Positions 45,311 through 57,559 of a DNA stretch of 64,000 nucleotides are shown piece after piece; positions within the stretch are counted from its first letter, which is position 1; every line of letters starts with the position of its first letter. The position numbers were made by a program, and so were the translations under genes. The notes below the pieces were generated by a model that searched no databases, was not told the DNA's origin, and worked only from the letters and a program-made list of their open reading frames with translations. This DNA is from Brassica napus (lineage: Eukaryota; Streptophyta; Magnoliopsida; Brassicales; Brassicaceae), in assembly GCF_020379485.1 (NCBI RefSeq), contig NC_063438.1, positions 6,896,335-6,960,334 of the forward strand, read 5' to 3'.

Positions 45311-48111
45311 TTAGTGGAATGTGGGTTATCCAGTTACATATATATAATACATCAACTTTTGTCAATGCAAGGATTACTAATATTGAAACAGGATATTACG
45401 ACATGAAACATAGATGAGATCACGAACCTTCGCTATTGCGTAATAAATCGAAGAGTGGCAATCCGAGACAAATACCAAATCCTCAGACTGTGGTACGACC
45501 TCCAATAAGTTTTCAAGGAACCACTCCCATGCCTTGTCGTTCTCGCCATCGACGATTGCATTAGCTAATGGATAAACTTGGTAGTTTCCATCTTGAGCGC
45601 AAGCGGACAAAAGGCATCCAGCGTATTTTCCCCGGAGATGTGATCCGTCAACGATTACAACTTTCCTTAGATACCTATACCCTACAATGCATGCTCCAAT
45701 CGAAATGAACAAGTACTTGAATCTTTGGCCAACTCCATCCTCAAATTCCGTATGTAAAGCTGTCTTCGTCCCTGGATTTGCTTGAACCAATTGCTTAAGA
45801 TAGTCTGGAATCAGGTTGAAAGAAGCGCCAGAAGATCCTTTAGCAAAGTCCAGAGCAATTTGTCTAGATCTCCAAGCTTTCCAATATGAAATACGGACAT
45901 TGTGGTCACCTTGCATGACCTGTCTTATTTCTCCAGGGAGGTCCAGCGCCACTACCGCCAAACCTGGCTTTCATCATCTCCCCAATGACCGAATGTGTTA
46001 GCTTGGCTTTGATACCCTACACGTATCACGTGTTTAGACAGTTTGTAATTTACTGTTTTTTGGATAATATGAAATTGTGGTACTAAGGGTAAGCGGTTGT
46101 GTAATACCAGCACGTGAATCAACAGAACACGTGTGTTGCAAGTCAACTCTTCGAATTTCATACGAAGTTACAATTTTCATCCTTTTGGCGTAAACACGCC
46201 AGTTACAAGTGCTACTAAAGCATCGTAAGACCATCCCATCTGGAGAAGACCTTGAGTTACGAAACCAAAATTTATTTTTGATCGCATACATGGCCATGTG
46301 GTGTTTGAACTCTTCCCTGCTTTTGAAAATCATGCCGACGTATACAATGTCGTCTATTGGTTGCTTTGATCCTACAAATTTTCCATAACTGATGTTGATT
46401 AAAAATCAGTAGATGTTTGTAAATAAATCTAATTGACACTCTTGTGGTTTGACTATGGTTTAATGATGTTCTAACATGGATTGCATTACGTAAACTGAAG
46501 ACATGAAAAAGGTACAACATTGCTATCCGGTTTAAAAGAGATCAATCCGGCTATGAAAGGAGACATATTGAAACAAAATCCGGATTTACTCCGCCGCAAA
46601 TATGAAAAGTAAACAAGCAAACATAGATATAAGACCCTAGCTTCGTCATAGTAAAACATGCAGTTAGCTCCAAATCTATTGAGTCGGACCAAACCCACCA
46701 TCATTCTCGTCGGTGTCAGAGGATGAGTCCCCTAAGTTGACGTAACTACTCCCCGATCCATTTTTGTTATCAGTATCGAGACCCAAACGCAGATCAAGTG
46801 AAGGACCACTGCCACTCCCACTTCCTTGCATGAAAGACTGAAGCAGGTTTCTTTTTGGTAGAGCGGGCGCATTGGACGTGCCACCTGTGGGAAAAATATT
46901 GAATGATCCGGAACATTAATGCGTAATTATATATTGGAAAAATAGGATTTATTGGAAATGAGCAAACTACCTTGTTCAAATTTTCCTCCACCAACAGGTC
47001 GATGAGGTGAGTGAACCGGAATCCCTAACAGCGGGGGCGTCCTGATATGAGTGATATCAGCAATGAGTCCATCAGACGAGCCAGTTTGTGAACCGAAGTT
47101 GTCTCCATCGCTAAGAAGCGTAACGGTTGCTCTAGCTGTCATCTGACATGGCTTAGCGGGCTGGGGTAGTGATAAAAGACCTTGTGTTGGTCTCGGCTGG
47201 GGGGGAGGAGGAATTGGGTCATCATGCATACCATCCCAGAAGTCATCGTCGTCATCACTCGTTTCACCCCACGCATTTGGTAGACGTGGGAGACCCCTTC
47301 CTCTCTCGATGTCTAGACTGGCACCTCTAAATATATCAGAGGAATGGTCTGGAGAGATTGGGTTTAATGGCTGAGAATCAAAACTCGGATGTTGAGTTTC
47401 GGTCACTATGTTACAAAGTATAAGGAAAAAAAGAATCGTTAGTTACATTGAATGTGATAATCTGGATATTGTATAATAATTTGATTACAGAAGACCAAAT
47501 GTGGATATTTGTTAAAATATTCAGATGTGGAGTGAAAATCTGGATTAGACAAAAAAAGGTTATGTGATATCAACAAAACGTACCGTTGTTGAATGGATGG
47601 AGTGGCAATACTCGATGCGCATGATTGTTGGGGCCCTGAAGTGGTAACGTTTGGTACGGTAGTTGGGGAGGAGGATGTTGAATATCGTCATCCCACGCGA
47701 GTGCGGTGTCTATCTCCATTGCCATACGATAAACAATTATCAGTTGTTGTTCATCGAATAGTAGCTCCAAGACACTCTTAGCGCATCTTATGGGATCGCC
47801 TCCGACTAGATCTTAATCAAATAACACTGGCATGTTAGTATGTTTGCTATTTTTAAAAAGTCAATGAATCAATATAATAAATAGTCGCCACGGTTTTAAG
47901 AAGGAACGTTACCCCTAATAGTATGACGGTGTTGAACTTTCGTTGTCCTGTCGCCGAGGAAGGTCATAGAGCCAACTGTAAATGGAGATCTACAGTGGAA
48001 CTGGTATTTGGCAACATTCTGTGGACCGAATGTGACATTAAGTGTAGGGTCCGGGTCGTAAACCCTAACACTCGTCATCACCTCAACATCGTTGTTGGTA
48101 CGAATGGTGAA

Positions 48112-48126
48112 GGGGGGGGGGGGGGG
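48112..48126. repeat. G15 homopolymer
   Basis: Fifteen G in a row on the plus strand; on the minus strand it is a C-run encoding a Pro stretch in the MULE N-terminal exon. Prone to length change and to sequencing error. Confidence 0.9.
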
Positions 48127-48539
48127 TTTGTTGCCCTCAGGTACAAGCATCCATTGAGGGAGCTGATATGTTAGAACGAGAGGTGTGGTTTGATTCAACA
48201 TAAGCCTCGCCCTAACCATGTTGGTCAGATCTTCATAGGTTTCGTTCTCTCTGACTAAGAGAGTTTCACCAAGGTAAACTGATGATGATTCAAAACGCCA
48301 GTCTCCGATTGCTGTTTTGGTCCACACACCTTGAAGGAGACGCAAAAGCATCACCATCTGAGACAAACATTTTCGAAATAACATAATCAGATGTGAGACG
48401 TTGTCGCTATATAGAGGGAAGAGATAAGAAGTAAATCATGCAGAAGAGAAGAGAATATATTTGCGACCCTACAAACTATAAACGGACCGACATCATAATA
48501 AATGATAGAAGTAAAGATTCAATAAGACAAACCTCTTGT

Positions 48540-48660
48540 TTAACTTCAAGTTCTCTTCAATATCCGGAGGAAACAGAAGAAAACGGATTTAAGGTTTCTT
48601 AATGGAAACAGTTGAAAACGAATTTAAGGTTTCTTAATGGAACTGGAGTAGATGCAGTGT
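48540..48660 (-). promoter_or_regulatory. Upstream region of the MULE transposase gene with direct repeat
   Basis: A direct repeat of about 27 bp (AA.GGATTTAAGGTTTCTTAATGGAA type) occurs twice at about 48577-48650, just 5' of the probable leader of the transposase gene. Role unknown. Confidence 0.35.
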
Positions 48661-49116
48661 GCATTTATAGCGAGATGCAGTGCCTAAATCCAGACACAAT
48701 AGCAGAGATAGAGATATGGACATTGACATAATTAAGCTCATGCATTGGGTTAATGCTTGCCGCCTACCAAAACAAAGGTGTAATCATTATCTCTAGGAAT
48801 AGCTTGCACTCTGACACGCCATCTTAATAACGTTTTGATTTCCATTTTCTTTTAAGTTGTAGTTTCCAAGCAAACCAGATTAGAAATTGAATCGACAACC
48901 AATTTTAAACCAAAACCCGGTTATTTTAACGGTATCAAGCAATTGAGCTGGATAGATTAGACGTGTATGGTTTCTACTAGAAGATAGTGGTGTAGTGCAC
49001 GTGTCAATATTAGCAAACCCTGTGGCTTTCACGCGCCAACTCTCCTACTAGATATGTCCAAAACTCTGTCTTCACTTGTACTCTTCATTTCTCACTTTTA
49101 CCTTTACTGAATCAAA

Positions 49117-49581
49117 ATGGCAAACTGTAACTCATCTTCGTCAACTTCTGCTGTTTCGATGCGTCAGTCTCATGGTCCGCCGTGTCATTGCGGAAGAGTT
49201 ACTAATATGCTGATGTCATGGACTGATGCGAATCCTGAAAGACGATTTTACAAGTGTGAAGAACATGGATTTGTAATCTGGGCAGACGATGAGAAGCCAG
49301 GAGGTTGGCAGAAAGAAAGCTTGTTGGAGGTGCGAGATCAGATCTGACGATACCGATCGGACATCAACCGCCTCAACGTGTCTGTACGAGAAGCAAGAGA
49401 GCAACTGGTTCGTGAGCGTGCTATTCGCGTGGCAGCTGAAACTGTATCTGATGTTGTTGATCACGAGATCTTCCAAGAAGAGCTTCTAAAGCGTGAAAAA
49501 ATGCTTAGACAAATGTTTGCAATGTCCTGGGGTGGTTTTATTCTGATGACTGGTACAATAATCTACATGCTCAAGAACTAG
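49117..49581 (+). pseudogene. GRF zinc-finger, coiled-coil, tail-anchored protein with one in-frame TGA
   Basis: One frame of 155 codons is interrupted only by TGA at 49345-49347. Before it lies a GRF-type zinc finger (PPCHCGRVTNMLMSWT, then NPERRFYKCEEHGFVIWADD). After it the same frame continues with a helical region (RYRSDINRLNVSVREAREQL, EIFQEELLKREKMLRQMF) and a C-terminal membrane segment (WGGFILMTGTIIYMLKN). This GRF-coil-TM layout is common in small Brassicaceae genes associated with MULEs. CGA to TGA is a single transition, so the gene was probably whole until recently; readthrough is possible but not shown. It follows the MULE gene and may be part of the same element. Confidence 0.7.
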
Positions 49582-49599
49582 ATCTACGCTTCTTGTTTA

Positions 49600-50897
49600 A
49601 GTCACGATAATAATGTTTTATCTTTCTCCCTATGTCAGATCTTTCTCGATCCTTGTTTAAAATATGTTAATCCTGTGTTTCCGGAATGGTAAGTGGAATG
49701 TTATGTTTCTTGATCTAAACTATGAAGTTATGAACTTTGGTTGTAATATTGCGATCTAATTATAAGAAACTTTTGTTATTCGTTTCTATTCGAGTCTAAA
49801 TTCTAATTTGTACACATATCCTCTATTAAAATTGTTAGTATACAATGTAGTCAGATAGTGTAAAGATACTAATCACATAACTGAATCACGATAATTAACA
49901 TCAACGTACAGAATCTTGATCATGTCGACTTTACAATCGAATTATATCAGCTTTACAGTACAGTTATAACTAAAAAGGTGGACAGACCAATTTTCGAAAA
50001 GGTTTTGGGTTAATCATCATTGTTTAACCGTTGTTCGTAAGCTACGCTCAGTTAATTAATATAATACTCAGATTGGTCGATAATGAAAATACAGTGCTAA
50101 GCATGCGCTCCTTATGGCCACATATTAAAAAATGTATACGCAAATCGAATCCACTTGAACACTACAAAAATCACACACTTTCTGGTTAGCAGACAACCCT
50201 AGATAGCTACAATACGACTTACGATGAGGACTACGTATTAAGCTAAGCTTCGTCTAGGGTATTACGGTAATATCATGTAGTCACGGTGACTATTGAGCTA
50301 ATTATATAAAAACATTACATGGTCAGCTAATATATATCTTGTTCGTTACTACATAGTGCAAATACTCTAAAAAGATTACCATTCATCGCCTTCTGAATAT
50401 GTCAAATCAATAAAACAAAAATTTGGGAAAAAGTTCACAGTATAAGTTCATGAACATGAATGGCATCGCGTAGATATATGGACATTACAAGATTGGTTTT
50501 AAACCCCAACACTGAAATAATGGAAGGCTTCCAAAATAATAGTATAGTCGTTGCCGCACATTCCGGCAACAACTTGTTGTCTATACGAAGTGTAATCAAT
50601 CTTTTTTGTGATTTAATTTTTATTCTGATTTATGAAATGAACTTATAAGCAACTTCTTATTAATGCACCTCTAGGATTAAACCAATGATATTACAAAAAC
50701 AATTATAATTATCTGACAGTTATTTAGAAAAATATATTTTTACTTACCGCCCATATTTATTTCTGCTGACACCCAAAAGCTTATATACTGTCTATGAGAC
50801 AATAGACTAAAAAGTACATAAAATGGTATGGTAATAAGAAAAAGGATAAAAATTAAACATACATTATCATGAATCTATTATACTAGACCCAATGAGA
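49600..50897. other. Intergenic region, no gene seen
   Basis: AT-rich spacer between the GRF gene and the LINE target duplication. A short frame at 50460-50648 lacks any recognisable domain. No transposon ends are recognised. Confidence 0.45.
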
Positions 50898-53175
50898 AAG
50901 TCAAGAAAGTGACAGATCTTTTGCTTAAACAACGGAATTTCGACCCATCTCTTGCTTAAACACGATGTATAAAGTGATCTCCAAGCTCTTGGAATCAAGG
51001 CTGAAAGAGATCCTCCCTCTGATGGTATCAAATTCCCAATCTGCCTTTCTCCCGGGGCGTCTCCTAGCGGAGAATGTGCTCCTAGCGACAGATCTTGTTA
51101 AAGGGTACAACACTCAGGCTCTGTCTCCCCGAGGTATGCTTAAAGTAGACTTGAGAAAAGCTTTCGATTGTGTAAGGTGGGATTTTATTCTAGCTTCTCT
51201 CCGAGCCTTGAATATTCCAGATTCCTATATCAGATTGATCTCAGAATGTCTATCTACTGCATCATTCTCTGTCTCGGTTAATGGAGTCTCGGGGGGCTTC
51301 TTCAAAAGCACTAAAGGAATCCGCCAGGGAGACCCGCTTTCCCCATATCTTTTTGTGTTGGCCATGGAATCTCTGTCTCGCTTACTCTTGTCGCGCTATG
51401 AGGCTGGTATAATTGGTTATCATCCCGGAACTGCTAGCCTAAGGATCTCTCATCTCATGTTTGCGGATGACGTCATGGTCTTCTTCGATGGTACTAGTAA
51501 CAGTCTCCATGGTATTGCGGAGTGTCTGGATGACTTCGCCTCTTGGTCTGGCTTGCACATGAACACGACCAAAACAGAGCTCTTCACCTCGGGAATAGAC
51601 CAAAGTGAATCCACTGCCATTCTACGCTATGGATTCTCTTCTGGTAAATTTCCAATCAGATATCTCGGGCTGCCTTTAATGAGTCGAAAACTGAAGATCT
51701 CTGAGTTCTCTCCTCTGATTTCCAAGATCAACAAAAGGTTTCAGTCCTGGTCAGCAAAGCTACTCTCTTTCGCCGGTAGGTTACAGCTGCTGAAAACAGT
51801 TATCTTTGGCACGATTAACTTCTGGATATCAGCGTTCATCCTTCCGAAAGGATGCATAAGGATCATAGAGTCTCTTTGTTCTCGATTTTTATGGTCGGGA
51901 AACATTGAAAAAAGAGGCATAGCCAAAGTGGCTTGGATAACGGTTTGTCTCCCCAAAGATGAATGAGGTCTAGGATTGCGGAGCTTCACTGTCTGGAACC
52001 AAGTGCTCTGCCTTAAGTTCATCTGGTTATTGCTCTCTAAGTCCCCATCGTTGTGGGTGGAGTGGCACTGGTCCACTCACTTGGCTGACAAATCCTTTTG
52101 GCTAGTTGAGACTTCATCTACTGACTCTTGGGCGTGGAGAAAACTCCTGGATCTTCGACCACTTGCTCTTCAGTTCTGCAGAACGAATTTGGGTAACGGC
52201 TTATCCACGAGTTTCTGGTACTATAGATGGACCCCGATGGGTCAGCTTCACACGTTCATAGGACCGGCTGGGCCTCGCAAATTGAGAATCAGACAGACTG
52301 CGATGGTTGCAGATGCCATCTCAGGATCATCATGGACACTACCGCACCCTAGATCACACCAGGAAGTGGAATTTCATGCTTACGTAACTACTCTTACTCT
52401 CCCCTTATCTCATGATGTGAATGATGTATTTGAATGGGTTGCTGGTGACTCTCCCTTGCGTGTTTTCAGGTCGTCTACTACGTGGGAGGTACTGAGACCA
52501 CGACAGGAGAAAAAGGATTGGGTGGACGCTGTCTGGTTCAAGGGAGCGGTTCCTAAGCACTGCTTCACGATGTGGGTGGCGAACTACGACAGACTACCTA
52601 CGAGATCAAGGCTTGCTGGCTGGGGAATGCTACTTTCTGCGGAATGTGCTTTCTGCTCCAGATTCGATGAAACAAGAGACCATCTCATGCTCACCTGCGA
52701 GTATAGTAACCAAGTCTGGAAGGCGGTGCTTCTCAAATGCCAATCGCCTTCAACTCAGTTCACTAACTGGTCTGAACTTCTGTCTTGGATCAGAGCATCA
52801 CCGTCAAAGAAGCTAACCTTACTGAGAAAGTTAGCCACTCAAACCACTATTTTTCATCTTTGGAAACAAAGAAACAACCTAATGCATAACCAGACTTCAA
52901 TCCCACCTGAGTCTGTCTTCTATGGCATTGATAAAGACATGAGAAATATTATTTCAGATAGGAGACTCAGTAAGCATTTTCACTCGCTTATGGCGATGTG
53001 GTTGAGCTAAGGAGATTAGCTTCCTTGTAGTTTGTATTCTCTAAGTTCCATCTTGTTTTTTCTCTTTTTTGCCAAGATGGCTCTACACTAAGATCTACTT
53101 TGTAACATCCTTCTTTCATTATATGATATTTACATTTAAAAAAAAAAAAAAAAAAAAAAAAAGTCAAGAAAGTGA
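50898..53175 (+). mobile_element. 5'-truncated LINE with poly(A) and 15-bp TSD
   Basis: A 15-bp direct repeat AAGTCAAGAAAGTGA flanks the insert (50898-50912 and 53161-53175). The insert (50913-53160) starts inside the reverse transcriptase domain, so the endonuclease and ORF1 are missing, and it ends in a tail of more than 20 A (53138-53160). This is the standard product of target-primed reverse transcription that stopped early. The intact TSD and tail imply a young insertion. Confidence 0.9.
50965..53010 (+). pseudogene. LINE ORF2: reverse transcriptase and C-terminal zinc region, one TGA
   Basis: From 50965 one frame runs 682 codons with a single TGA at 51964-51966 (reading PKDE-stop-GLGLR, where GG is usual). 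Reverse transcriptase motifs are seen as VDLRKAFDCV, GIRQGDPLSPYLF (about residue 118-130) and the catalytic FADD (residues 166-169). After the stop are the thumb/connection region and the zinc-binding zf-RVT part (WFKGAVPKHCFTMWV, CAFCSRFDETRDHLMLTCEY), ending FHSLMAMWLS. The N-terminal endonuclease is absent by truncation. Confidence 0.85.
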
Positions 53176-53202
53176 AATAAAAGACACAACACGAGTCCTT
53201 TT

Positions 53203-53562
53203 TCATCTTAGGGGAAACCAACGTTCTTGAAACTGAGATTGATACGAAACCATGAAGAAGAGGAAGACGAGCATGAAGGCCACTCCCCATGGCGTTCCTC
53301 CAGCTCTATACAAAGACTCTCTTTCGTTCAGAGGTAATAATGACGTCACCATCCCTCCTCCTTCACCGTTGGATAGAAAATGAACGGCCAAGAGCAAAAG
53401 CAGAGGAGAAGCCATGAGAGCAAGCTTGAGCTGGTCCGTAAAACCTTCTATAACTGGTTCGTAGCTCGCATACCATGAAATAGTTACGAACATTAAGAGG
53501 ATGAGGACGAAGACGCAGAGGTGTAGTGGAACTGGAGGGATTCCGTCGTGATCTCTTCCCAT
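53203..53562 (-). CDS. Small multi-pass membrane protein (119 aa)
   Basis: Intact single-exon frame from ATG 53562 (MGRDHDGIPPVPLHLC). Three hydrophobic segments at about residues 13-32 (LCVFVLILLMFVTISW), 46-63 (LALMASPLLLLLAVHFL) and 92-108 (WGVAFMLVFLFFMVSY) predict a three-pass membrane protein with a polar loop SNGEGGG and a C-terminal FQERWFP. Plants have conserved small proteins of this kind; no function is known to me. A TATAAAA box at about 53691-53698 lies about 130 bp upstream. The LINE inserted less than 30 bp beyond its stop codon. A partial second copy is joined to the callose synthase fragment at 32.7 kb. Confidence 0.8.
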   Translation of the reverse strand: MGRDHDGIPPVPLHLCVFVLILLMFVTISWYASYEPVIEGFTDQLKLALMASPLLLLLAVHFLSNGEGGGMVTSLLPLNERESLYRAGGTPWGVAFMLVFLFFMVSYQSQFQERWFPLR

Positions 53563-53690
53563 GGCTTATCTCTTTCCTTAGATTCTTGAGTGTTTGTTTC
53601 TTTTCTTTTCTTGTGACTTCTGAGTTTTTTTTGGAGATTCAGACTTGGAAGCTTTTGATGTTTTGATGAAGAAGTTGACGGATGAGTTCG

Positions 53691-53698
53691 TTTTATAA
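53691..53698 (-). promoter_or_regulatory. TATA box of the 119-aa membrane protein gene
   Basis: Minus strand CCTTATAAAACG, about 130 bp before ATG 53562, with a pyrimidine-rich leader between them. Confidence 0.55.
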
Positions 53699-53699
53699 G

Positions 53700-54641
53700 G
53701 GAAATTGATTGTTTGCTTAGGATCCTACAATACTGTGTTAAATTTTATGCACATTGTACCATCTGCCATCTGATATAGTATTATTTAAAGTTACACTTGG
53801 GTTTGTGAAGCAAACTGAATTAACCGAGTGTTAACCGACATTGCCATGTCAAACAATAAAGTAACTAAACCGAAACGAATCAAACCAACTAAGTATAATC
53901 AGATAATTTATTACTTGTAAGTATTTGTTATGTTATGTATGTACACCACAAAATAAAGTAATTGAAAAGAGCTGATTTGGCACTTTAATTATCTTGCTTT
54001 TTGACGGTGCAATAAAAAGGTTCCTTAGCAAGGTCGGTGAAGCCATGCATCTCCAGTTTTATTGGTAAAAAAGTCACCCAATGAAAGCCCGCCATGTGCT
54101 GCCGACCACTTTCCTTACGTCTGAGGTCTCCTGATACTTTCTCATTTATTTATTCTCCATGTCCATGTTGTATATTGAATAAATTGCATTCAGCATGACA
54201 GTATATAGTAATAAATTATTTGCAATACGTAATACAATAGAACTTGATTAATCAGGAGTATATTTTAAAGTATAATGTTTTAACTACAGTTATTTTGTCA
54301 GAATTATTAAAAGAAGTTGTTATATAATGCTATTATATGTTATCTTCTTACGAAATTAGGCATCACAAATTTGGAGGTTAGGTATACAATCACCACTCGT
54401 CCTCAGATTCCATAATAGAAAAATATTTGTAATTTGGAAAGACCATACATAAAATTTATTAATTAAAGAGAAACTGCGTCCAGTTGAAAAAGGGAAAAAC
54501 AAAAACTGTGATGTATATAGTACTCGATCTAATCAAAATGAGTATCCGAGTTTACGGGCCAAGTATATACCAATTAGCAAATATGAGCTAGATGGATAAC
54601 AAGTAAATAAGTAATAGTACTCAACTCTGTATATGACGATA
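53700..54641. other. Intergenic spacer, no gene seen
   Basis: Promoter-side sequence of the membrane protein gene, then AT-rich spacer up to the Helitron. Nothing further recognised. Confidence 0.45.
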
Positions 54642-55232
54642 TCTATACTATTAAAGCAGGATCCTATTGTTATAATTACCTTAGGGACATATTTCCTTCA
54701 CTAACATTGCATGTTTCATTAAAGGCAATTAAGTAATATTAATAACAAATCTATATTGGGTCATTATTTTTGGATCCAGCCCAAATCAAATCTCTCTTGG
54801 GCCTTCAATTCTCACTTTTTTTTTTCTTTTAGGCCATTGAGTCCAAGTTCAAATAATTTTTTTTCAACTATTCTTAATTACTATTTTTTTCTTTTCTTAA
54901 TATAATTTAAGCATTCATAAAAATAATTGAATTTTTTTATTGAAAAGTATAAATCTTTATTAAAAGTATATAATTTTTTAATTAAAATATTTACCCCATA
55001 ATAAAATTAATTTATCATAGTTATACCAACTTAATTCATTAAAAAAATAAAGTTTAATTTTTTTAACATAAATAGTCATTTAAAATGAAATACGATAAAT
55101 AAAGATAAAAATTTTAAGTCTTTTATAAAATAAAACACAAATATATGAAAATGTGACATTTACTAAATATTTGTCAATTGAAAAAAAAAAAATAAATAAA
55201 CTCGCGCTTTGAAAGCGCGGATCAAAATCTAG
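54642..55232 (+). mobile_element. Short non-autonomous Helitron
   Basis: Starts TCTATACTATTAAAGCAGG (54642), ends with the hairpin CGCGCTTTGAAAGCGCG and CTAG (55229-55232); flanks A (54641) and T (55233). 591 bp, no gene. Confidence 0.9.
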
Positions 55233-55769
55233 TAAAATATTATATAGAACGGAAAGACTATTTGATCACTAGGAAATTAGTTACAATATAATTAAAATTA
55301 ACAGATCTTGCAGTTATTTTAGTGGTGAAAAAGAGAGAGGAATAGAGTCGCAGTCAGACAGCGTCAGTTATATTGTCCATCTATATCACAATGTGTCATT
55401 CAATTCAAACAACTACCTAGAATATTTTTATGGTATCTGTAGCTAGCCTTGACATCTATTTACAGTTTCCCATTTGAGATTTGAAAATAGCAAGTGGAAC
55501 ATACAAACAAAAACTCTTAATCCTTAGAGCCATAATTTGCTTGTTTCATCATGTTTTGTTTTTGTTTCATTGTAAAACTACCAAAATATTAGAAGTTACA
55601 AACTTACAAATCATAAACCTAATGTCCACCTACAATCGTCATTAGTCCGCGAAGATCTACTATAGCAACCCTAAGATCTCAAAAAGTAGTCGGACAAAAA
55701 TAAATCTAATAGAAAAGACATTTAACAAGAGCTCAAAACACAACAAAAACTGACGTAATGAGGTTCTTA
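55233..55769. other. Spacer and target flank of the Harbinger element
   Basis: AT-rich sequence without a gene. The last three bases TTA (55767-55769) are the left target duplication; the adjacent bases may be the continuation of the broken exon at 61269 and beyond. Confidence 0.45.
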
Positions 55770-56140
55770 GAGCAAGTCCATCAATGAACCCCCTCTTGGG
55801 GTTCATAAGTATTGTTTATTAATTTAATGGTGGGGTCTGAATAGTGATGAACCCGGATCAATACTGCTTCTCCATCAATGAACCTGAAAGTGAGTTTATA
55901 AGAATAAAATAATATTATTTATTTGAGAAAAACGTTAATTTTTTTGTTGTTTGAAAAGTGAATATTTAATATAATGAGAATTGTATTCAATCAAATGGAA
56001 ATAAATTTGGTTTTTAAATTTTGAAAAGTGAATATTCAATATAATGGAATAAAGTTTGGTTTTATTCAATTCATAAATTTTTTATAATATTTCTTAAAAG
56101 TTTTTATTCAATACATTGAGAATTCATGAACATACAAAGA

Positions 56141-57397
56141 TTATTCATCATGATTACCAAATTTTTCCCAAACATTTTCAACTAAATCAGCTTTCAAACG
56201 CTCATGTAAATGTGGATCTCGAATTTGATTGCGAATGGTAAGCATAGGGACATTGACACTTTCTCTACTTTTCACCTTCGAACTTCGACTAGACTCTCCA
56301 GACTCGAACTCAGATGTATCAATTTGAATGTATCCGTGTCGCTCGTCCTCCACTATCATATTGTGCAATATGACACAAGTTCTCATTATCTTTCCTATCT
56401 TCTCCTTGTCCCATAGTAGAGCTGGGTTCTTAACAATTGCAAACCTCGATTGCAATACTCCAAAAGCCCGTTCGACATCTTTTCTGGTGGATTCTTGACG
56501 TTCCGCAAATAACTCTGCTTTTGGACCTTGAGGGAGTTTGATGGATTGGATAAATGTTGCCCAATTAGGATAAATTCCGTCGGTAAGATAGTAGGCCATA
56601 CGATAAGTGTGGTTGTTGACCTTGAACTTAACTTTAGGGGCTCGACCTTGTAAAATGTCATCAAAAACTGGTGACCGATCAAGAACATTGATATCGTTGA
56701 GGGTACCTGGTAATCCGAAAAATGAGTGCCATATCCAAAGATCTTGTGATGCCACAGCTTCTAAGACGATTGTCGGCTTTCCTGAACCACGTGTGTACTG
56801 ACCTTTCCAAGCCGTTGGGCAGTTTTTCCACTCCCAATGCATACAATCGATGCTGCCTATCATACCCGGAAACCCGCGTGCCTCTCCAGCGTCAAGTAGT
56901 CTTTGAAGATCTTCTGGTGTAGGGCTTCTTAGATACTCACCTCCAAACAATAGTATTATCGCATCCGTGAAATTTTCCAAACATAAAAGTGCAGTACTTG
57001 CCGCAAGTCGGAGATATTCGTCATTCGCATCTCCGGCTTTACCATATGCCAACATTCGTATCGCTGAAGTGCATTTTTGAAGTGCAGATAGGCCGCACCT
57101 TCCGTGACCATTTCTTCGTTGCTGAAAGTATGGAACTTCATTATTTAGGCGTTCGACAATGCGAAGGAACAAAGGTTTGTTCATTCGAAAACGCCGCCTA
57201 AACATTTCCGGTGGGTATGTTGGATTTTCGCTAAAATAGTCGTGCCATAGTTGATTGTGTCCTTGTTCCCGATCTCTTTCGATATACCCTCGTCTCTTCG
57301 GGTTGTTGGCAATAACGGAGTCCATGAAATCATCAATTTGTTCGTCGACCATTTCTTCAAATACCTCATATACTTCATCATTTGAGGAGCTTGACAT
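56141..57397 (-). CDS. PIF/Harbinger DDE transposase
   Basis: 418 codons without introns from ATG 57397 (MSSSSNDEVYEVFEEMVDEQ). The helix-turn-helix-like region covers about residues 60-140 (FRRRFRMNKPLFLRIVERL). The DDE_4 nuclease follows: first Asp in GSIDCMHWEW (D184), second in YLTDGIYPNW (D273), Glu in RKDVERAFGVLQ (E309), with 35 residues between the last two, as expected. The C-terminal ILHNMIVEDER segment is also typical. The enzyme cuts at TTA targets and recognises the element ends; in relatives it enters the nucleus with the Myb-like protein. Length is normal and no lesion is seen. Confidence 0.9.
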   Translation of the reverse strand: MSSSSNDEVYEVFEEMVDEQIDDFMDSVIANNPKRRGYIERDREQGHNQLWHDYFSENPTYPPEMFRRRFRMNKPLFLRIVERLNNEVPYFQQRRNGHGRCGLSALQKCTSAIRMLAYGKAGDANDEYLRLAASTALLCLENFTDAIILLFGGEYLRSPTPEDLQRLLDAGEARGFPGMIGSIDCMHWEWKNCPTAWKGQYTRGSGKPTIVLEAVASQDLWIWHSFFGLPGTLNDINVLDRSPVFDDILQGRAPKVKFKVNNHTYRMAYYLTDGIYPNWATFIQSIKLPQGPKAELFAERQESTRKDVERAFGVLQSRFAIVKNPALLWDKEKIGKIMRTCVILHNMIVEDERHGYIQIDTSEFESGESSRSSKVKSRESVNVPMLTIRNQIRDPHLHERLKADLVENVWEKFGNHDE

Positions 57398-57559
57398 TTT
57401 TCCCTAATTTTTAAAATGTTAAGAGTTTTAAACAATACCATACTCTACTTACAAAATCGAAAAACTATATAGAGTTTTAAACAATACCATACTCTACTTA
57501 CAAAATCCAAAAACTTATGGATTTTTAAAATAAACTATAGGTTAAATTTGACAATTTTT

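Larger units (their letters stand above)
44103..48357 (-). pseudogene. MULE (MuDR-type) transposase gene, frameshifted
   Basis: Minus-strand order: an N-terminal region (ATG 48357; RLLQGVWTKTAIGDWRFESS), acidic/Pro-rich linker exons (47770-46927), a MuDR N-terminal zinc-type domain (about 46345-46090, MIFKSREEFKHHMAMYA, RCFSSTCNWRVYAKRM), the MULE transposase domain (45961-45400, with VVIVDGSHLRGKYAG and LVFVSDCHSSI giving two catalytic Asp), a middle exon (45090-44650, YNIMTSNVAESWNAVL), a SWIM zinc finger (CSCNEF...CSHAI, about 44580-44510) and a last exon 44186-44103 with a CCHC zinc knuckle (CSRCKASGHNKATC). Frame breaks occur near 45940, near 44965 and in a C6 run at 44651-44656. Gene order is complete, so it decayed recently but is not functional as read. 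Confidence 0.75.

Noticed and set aside
44230..48174. Plus-strand frames over the MULE region
   Set aside because: Mirror frames of the minus-strand transposase exons, without domains of their own.
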